DNA of 64,000 bases from Thermothelomyces thermophilus ATCC 42464 (Eukaryota > Ascomycota > Sordariomycetes > Sordariales > Chaetomiaceae): assembly GCF_000226095.1 (NCBI RefSeq), contig NC_016477.1:3348001-3412000 (forward strand), given 5' to 3'. The position numbers were made by a program, and so were the translations under genes. This document shows positions 57,701 through 64,000 of the stretch, piece by piece (position 1 is the stretch's first letter; every line of letters begins with the position of its first letter). The notes under the pieces were generated by a model. The model searched no databases and was not told the origin of the DNA. It saw only the letters and a list, made by a program, of their open reading frames with translations.

Positions 57701-60700
57701 GGCCCGAGTTCTCGGTTTGTTTATCTAGGTATTTAAAGATATATAAGAATAACTTCCTCCCTCTAGTTAGAGGAAGAGCTAATTAGGGATATAGGAATCT
57801 AGCACTATGCTAAGCCTATAAATAGTCTTACTAAAGGTTAACAACTAAGGTTATCCCTCTAAGGAACAAGAAGCCTATTACTATCTATACTATATAGCTA
57901 TTCTATAGCTACGTTTTAATAGGTCCTATCCTGGATAGATAGTATAGAAACTGCTACTAGAGTGACAAGAAGTGCTTATAGGAAGATGTAGTTAACGATA
58001 GCTCCTAAGATCCTAACCCTTGACTTATAGGTCAGGCCAAATTTGACCTTGATAGCTAGCTAAAGAATATCTAGCTAGTAATATAGAAAAAGAGCTCTCT
58101 AATTTTAACGGATTTAGATTATATAGTTAGGGATTAATAGGCAGCTTATAAATAGGGTAAACGGCGTTTATAGGTAGGAAACTGGGGATTTAGGGAAAAA
58201 GGGGTAAAGGCAATATAGAAAAAGAGTAATTAGAGGTTAGATAGTAAAGAGTAAATAGAAGTAAAATTAAATAGGGTTAACTTATATTTCTATTAATAGT
58301 TTAAAGGTTAAAATCCAGGTAATTTCCCTCTAGTTAGTTTGACTATAAGCTCTTATTATTACTATCGTTACTATTAGGCTTTGGATCTAGTAAGTTAGTC
58401 GCTTAGTTATAGTTACCTAGTTTGTCTAGGAGCTTCCTCTTCTACTACCACTTCTTTAAGCGCTTCTAGTAGCAAAGAACTTACTTAGTTCTAGGGGTTC
58501 TACTTGCCTAGAAAACTATTAGATCTGTCGGCTTTAAGCTAAACTCTATCCTACTTAAAAAACTTCTTAACGCGGTTTATAGAATATAGTATCTATATAG
58601 TTATACCATTAAGAGTCTCTAGGTAGTAGGTATTTCTATTCCTAACTTCCTAGACCTAGTATAGACTATACTACCGATACTAGAGTTTTCGAAACGAACT
58701 TATATCGATCTACCGAATATTATTATATACTAGAATAAGATTGCCTGCCTTGATTTAGGCATTCTTGGCTCTAAACTTACGGCAATAGGCTTTGTTTTGG
58801 CGTTTAGCTATTTTTTGTCTAGCTTTAGTAACCTTTTTAGTAGCAACTTCTAGATCGAATTCCGTATCGAGTAGCACCTTAGTATAGAGTTCTAGTAGTT
58901 ATAGATAGGCCTCTACTTGATTTCCCCTATCTAGTCGGATAGCTATAGAGTCCTAGTAAGGAATTTACTAGGTAGGAACATCGTTTTCGATCAGGCTAAT
59001 AGAATTATAGTTATAGATAAGGTTAAAGGGTAAGCGGCTATAGCTATTTCGAATAGTAATACGGTTAATATATAGGACGTAAGGAAAAAGTTATTACTAG
59101 TTCTTTCTAGTCCTTATAATTATCTTTACTAGGGTAGCTATAATAGGTATATACCTAGCCTTACTAATACCGTTAGCCTTAGAGTTATAAGGAGAGATAA
59201 TAATACGTTTTACCCTTAGTTCCTCTAGGATAGCTTTCGCTTCCCCTTTAAATTCAAATCCCCTATTAATGACTATAACTATCGGGAGTCCTTAATAAAG
59301 GAGAATGTTACGGTTAATGAAGTTCTTTACCACTCTAGCTAACTTATTAGGTAGGACTTTAGCTTCTATAAATCCTAAAAGATCGTTATACGCCTCGAAG
59401 AGAAAATAGGGCTTCCCCCTCTAGTTAGAGGGTATAAACTAGATATCTAAGTGCTATTTCGTAAATAGGATTAGAGAAGGTTCTAAATGCAAATATACCT
59501 CCTTAAATCTTTTAGTATCCTATACCTAGTACTCTAGGTAGGTATAAATCTACTCTGCTACGTTAACGTATATTCCCTTCTGGTAATAGTGGTTAGTAAC
59601 CCTCTGGTAAGTAGCTTCTCCACCCTTATAGCCTATCTCATTGTAGCAAGCCTAGAAAATTCGTCACCTTTCTTCCGAGGTATCTACTATATAGCAAGGA
59701 TTCTAGGTATCGTTTACTAGCCAAAGGAACAGATAGCCCTTGTCTACTAAATATTTAAGCGCTTCCTTCTTAAATAGATATTACTACTAATATAGTCAGA
59801 TAGCTATAGGTTCTTCTAGAGTGGCCAAGTACTATACGATCGCTCTAAAGTATTTAGAGTATCCTTCCTTAAGGTTCGGGTCTATAGGTTTAGGAGGATC
59901 GCTAACGCGGTTAGTATAGATTTACACGTTAACCTAATCGTTAATATCCTCTTTGTTTACTTTCTCTATCTAGTTAGACGGACTAGGAGGCTTCTATAAA
60001 AGCCTATTAGTAATAGCGTTTTTAGAACCTGGAATGTGCTTAACCTTAAAGTTAAATAGCCAAATCTATATAATCTACTATATTATTAAGGCTCTAGGTA
60101 TATTATTAGCTATGCCGTTTAACTAGTAAACTAGGACAAGAGCGTCTATCTCTATAATGAAGTAAATACTAAAGAGGTACTATCGGAAACGTTTTAATAG
60201 GAAAGGTAGTCTATAGAGCTCTTATTTAGTAAGGTTATACCATTTCTCTACCTTAGACTATATCTTACTCTTAAACTGGTATAGATGCCTCTTCTTATTA
60301 GGGCTAACTTATTTAATAACCCCTCCCTAACCGAAAAGACTTATATTGGTCATTAGGTATATCTAACTATATCTAGGGTTATCGAAAACAAGCGGTACGA
60401 GGACTAAGGTAGTGATTATTCGGGTTTAGAGTTTCTTTATAGCCTACTATTAAGTAGGACCCTATTCCTAATAGGTATTCTTCTTTATTAGGTCGTATAA
60501 TAGCCGAGTAATTGTAGTAAAGTGCTCTATCTAGATCTGGTAGTAGCTAACGATCCCTAGGAAGGTATAAATATCCTTTAAATCCGAATAAGAAGTCTAC
60601 TTAAGGATTTTCATAACTTTAGCATTATTAGGTAGTCGCCCTTTAGATATATAGAGGTAGCTAAGTAATACTACTTATAGGCGGTACTATTAGGATTTCC

Positions 60701-63700
60701 TAGCTACGATAGTAGCTCTAGTAAGTTTAGTATTTAGGAGAACTATATTAACGTTTTAGAGATATTTGACTATAAACTTCCGTAACCTAGGGGCAACCTC
60801 TTCCCTATCATAGTTAGACTATAGCCCCTTTATATAGATATTATCTAGGTAAACACGGTAAACATCCGGAATCAGGTTCTAGAAGATCTAGGTTATCGCT
60901 CGTTAAAACTAGGCAATAGAGTTCGTTCCGCCTATAGGGAGAGTATATATCTAGAAGAGGCTAATAGGTATTTGAAAGGTAGTAAGATCCTAGCTCCGTT
61001 TGTTAAGGCTAACTTAGTCATACCTAGAAAATAGGTCTAGGAGGGAGATAACTTTATAACCCCCAAAGTCCTTACTAAATTCCTCTATAGCTAGCGGTAT
61101 AAATGCGTCCTATATAGTTATAGCATTAGCTTTCTAGGCATCATTGATTAGCCGGAGACCGCCGTCCTTTTTAAGGACTAGGAACTAGTTATTATAGTAG
61201 CTTCTATAGCTAGGCTTAATGATCCTTCGCTAAATCTACTACTTTAGGAGATTAATAACCTTTGGCATTAATAGCTTTAGGATAGGGATACTCTTCGATT
61301 ACTATACCGTATAAGGGATAGTCTAGATAACCTAAGGAAGGACAATATTAGGGTAAATCTGCCTATATTTAGTAAAATCCTATACTAGGGCGGCCTCCCT
61401 ATTCTGTAGGACCTATATAAAGAGTTCCTTTTCCTAGTTAGATAGGAAGCTTCCTATAGATATAAGTAGTACATTAAGCCGTTTAGCTATAAGCTGTGTC
61501 CTAGGCTCTAGGTCTAAAAACCGTAGTATAATAAGGTTATCTTACTTTAACCTAAACTTTATCTTTTTAGTAGCTTCCCTTGGGCACTATTCCCGCCAGT
61601 TAGGGTTACTATTAGGTATTAAACTATCACTAATAGCTATATCTATAAGGTAAACTTTCCTAGCCGCGGGCTTTTATATAGTAAATGTCCGTACCTCTTA
61701 TAACCCTTTTCTAACCTTTAATACAAGTTTCCTAAGCGTTTTCCGTCTATCTAGACGGCCGGGCTCCTCCGTTTCGCCCTCTGTTTCCTAGTATCTCTAT
61801 TTTAAAGTGTTCTATCTGGTAAGATAAAATATAGAAACTTTAGTAAATATATTAATAAGAGGTAGGCAAGAAATCCTTAATATTATATTAAAAATAGCTT
61901 TACTAGCCTGATCATTAAGAAATCTAAGTAGAATTTTACTGTCCTAAATGTCGGTAAACGTGGGGGTAGCGATAATTATCGTGACTAGATGCTAAAGTTC
62001 GTCCCTTATAAGTTAATGTTTTCTTTCGAACGTCATTTTAGCTATAATATCTGAGATAACCGACGCTTTAATTAATTTATTCTTAACGATAATATTTACT
62101 ATGACTAGATAGCTAGCATTATAGCTAAATGTTAGGCTCGTATCATAGATAAATAGTATACTTAGTAAGATTTAATGACTACTAGTATCTCTGTCTAAAA
62201 TAAAGAAATGCTTATAGATTAAGATAGCCCCTAAGATAATCATATTAACCGTTTCCCTAGTAAATGGCTTACTATTATAAAGACCCTAGGAAATTATTAT
62301 CGTTATCTATATAGGGAGATAGTATCTCTATACTAGGCTAAGGGTAATTATATTATACTTAGATCCAATGTCAATTAGAGTAAGTACCTTCTTACCCCTT
62401 AGATCTTTAAAGTTATAATAGAGCGTTAGTAGTATATATATCTGTATAAGTATATCTATCTAGATCTTCTAATTAGTAGAGAGTATATAGATTAGAGCCT
62501 AGAAGGATATTTCGATTTCTTCTAAATTTAGCTAGTCTTGCTATCTAGTAAGGTAGTTACTCTAGAACCTATCCGTTATAACGGTCTACTAGCTATTATT
62601 AGTAACCCCTAAAAATGCCGGAACTATAATTATAGACTCTTCTCCCTTAATGCTACTCTATCTACTTAGATAGCTAAGGTAGATCTTAACCTCTTATAAC
62701 GCTCTCCTTCTTATTTATAAAGCCGGCTTATTAGGGAAGGGAATAGCTAAGCCCTTATACTCGATTACCTCCTAAGGACTTTTATAATCCTGCTTAAGGA
62801 ATATAATTAGCGTGTTCTTAAACGCTAGGGAGATCTCTAAGACCTTGTCAATAGTAAGTGTCTTCGCTTAAAGAGCCTTACTAATCAGAGAAAGTACGTT
62901 ATAGGCTATATTTTCCTTAGTCAATTTCTCTAATTCCCTAAAGTAAATGGTTCGTTTCTATCTAGCTAGGGGGAGAGCTTTCTTGCTAGTAGGGTTAGTA
63001 GTCCTCTTAGCGGTAGCTATAACCCCTTAGCCTATAGCCAAAAGGTTAGTTCCTTTTACTTCTATAGTCCTTTTTAGTAATCAAATAGTCTTTACTTTAT
63101 TAGTCCCCTTTTACCTAATAGGATCCTATATTAGCTTATCTTCTATTTCCATAAAATAGTACTTTATAAGGATAGTACTCTATACTATAGTTATTATATT
63201 ACTATCCTTATTAGAAATATCTTTACTATTAACCTCTGATTTAATAGTATTAAAAGCTTGTATCGCCGTCTAATCAGACTATGACGTGTCTGTTAGTAAG
63301 CCTTTATAGTTAGTAGTAAAAATAGGGTTGTCTGTCCGAGACGTTGTCTGTTTTACCTACTAGACGAAAGTATATCTACCTTATTTATAATCTATCTAGA
63401 AATTAATCTTTCTTACCTTAGTATAGTTATAGATTAACTCCAGGGAAACTCTCTTAATATTAGTAAGGCGATTAAGGGAGGTTATAACTACTTTCGGTAG
63501 GTATAAACCTTTAGTATACTAAAAGAAGGCCTTATTAGTAATAAGGTTTAAGTCTAGATAGTACTCTTAACTATACTCCTTTTAGTAGCTCTCTATAAAC
63601 TATTAGTACGGCTCCTAGCTAGGAAGATCTAGCTAAAGAGAAGTATAAGTACAAATAATATATTACTAAGTCCCCTAATTAGCTATAGTAGCTATATCCT

Positions 63701-64000
63701 TACTAAGGATCTTAACTTGCTAGCTTTCTAGAAGACTAGGATCTCTTTTATCTAAGATTTACTTAAACCTAAGCTAATAAATAAGACTATTATAGATATC
63801 CTTTACTAGGGCTAGATACCTATAGGTAAAGTACGTCTAATCACTATAATAGTAGTAGCTATAAGGTATAGCTAAGGTCAAACTCGGCTAGAACCTATTA
63901 CTCTTCTTCTTTTACTAAGACTCTTAAGTGGCTAATAGGTAGGTCTAGATCTCCTTAATCTCGTTATCACTTAGGTCATCCGTCTAATTACAGGAACGCC
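54254..64000 (-). mobile_element. Ty3/Gypsy-type element B, right-most copy (3' part, fossil)
   Basis: Second Gypsy-B copy on the right, same orientation as 40,741-52,680, with the 5' end outside the window. 54,704-64,000 aligns co-linearly with 41,190-50,500; the lengths differ by about 14 bp over 9.3 kb. Parts follow the same order: 3' LTR, 3'-terminal sense frame, opposite-strand frame, integrase (around 59,700), reverse transcriptase (around 60,850) and protease (around 62,370). It carries more RIP changes than the other copy and is extensively broken. Confidence 0.85.

Noticed and set aside
1-64000. CRISPR arrays, rRNA or tRNA genes
   Set aside because: No regularly spaced direct repeats and no convincing tRNA box pairs; the GGTTCGAAT at about 29,374 is inside the kinase-like coding region.

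Overview
The window looks like a filamentous ascomycete (Pezizomycotina, most likely Sordariomycetes). Introns are short (62-163 nt) with CTRAC-type branch sites. The gene families are typical of that group: a fungal rhodopsin-like/PTH11-type membrane protein, an AA8 haem domain, a P450, a CYSTM protein, an F-box protein and a SREBP-like bHLH factor. The repeats carry a strong repeat-induced point mutation (RIP) signature. As a hand-counted sample, 41,401-41,460 has 7 TpA, 1 CpA and 1 TpG, while coding 14,161-14,220 has 7 CpA and 2 TpA.

There are three compartments. (1) 1-3,978 is RIP-degraded: the 3' part of a Ty3/Gypsy-type element (called B here) sits inside the 3' part of a Ty1/Copia-type element (A), whose 3' LTR ends at 3,978. 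(2) 3,979-34,620 is a 30.6-kb island of unmutated, GC-rich, gene-bearing DNA. (3) 34,621-64,000 is again RIP-degraded: a second Copia-A element in opposite orientation (LTR 34,621-34,830), carrying a 5'-truncated LINE (about 35,353-36,660), an end-to-end Gypsy-B copy with both LTRs (40,741-52,680) and another Gypsy-B copy (54,254 to beyond the window end). The island is therefore bracketed by two inverted Copia 3' LTRs. All LTR elements here are broken fossils.

Island genes in order: a low-complexity Ser/Arg/Pro-rich protein (+); a 62-aa hydrophilic protein (+); a bHLH-Zip factor (-); a 4.6-kb gene-free stretch; a secreted single-domain AA8 cytochrome (+); a 151-aa unknown protein (-) whose ATG lies 2 nt after the stop of an F-box protein (-); a conserved unknown protein (+); a PTH11-like receptor (+); a cytochrome P450 (+); a GNAT acetyltransferase (-); an unknown acidic protein (-); an FAD-oxidoreductase pseudogene (-); a kinase-like protein (-); a pogo-type transposase scrap (+); and a CYSTM protein (-). 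Two introns, in the AA8 and PTH11-like genes, appear to be of the GC-AG class.

The content is accessory in flavour (secreted redox protein, receptor, P450, F-box, kinase, pseudogenes), but no single pathway is evident. No tRNA, rRNA or CRISPR was seen. Multi-exon models were assembled by hand from splice sites, branch sites and reading-frame phase; none has transcript support.
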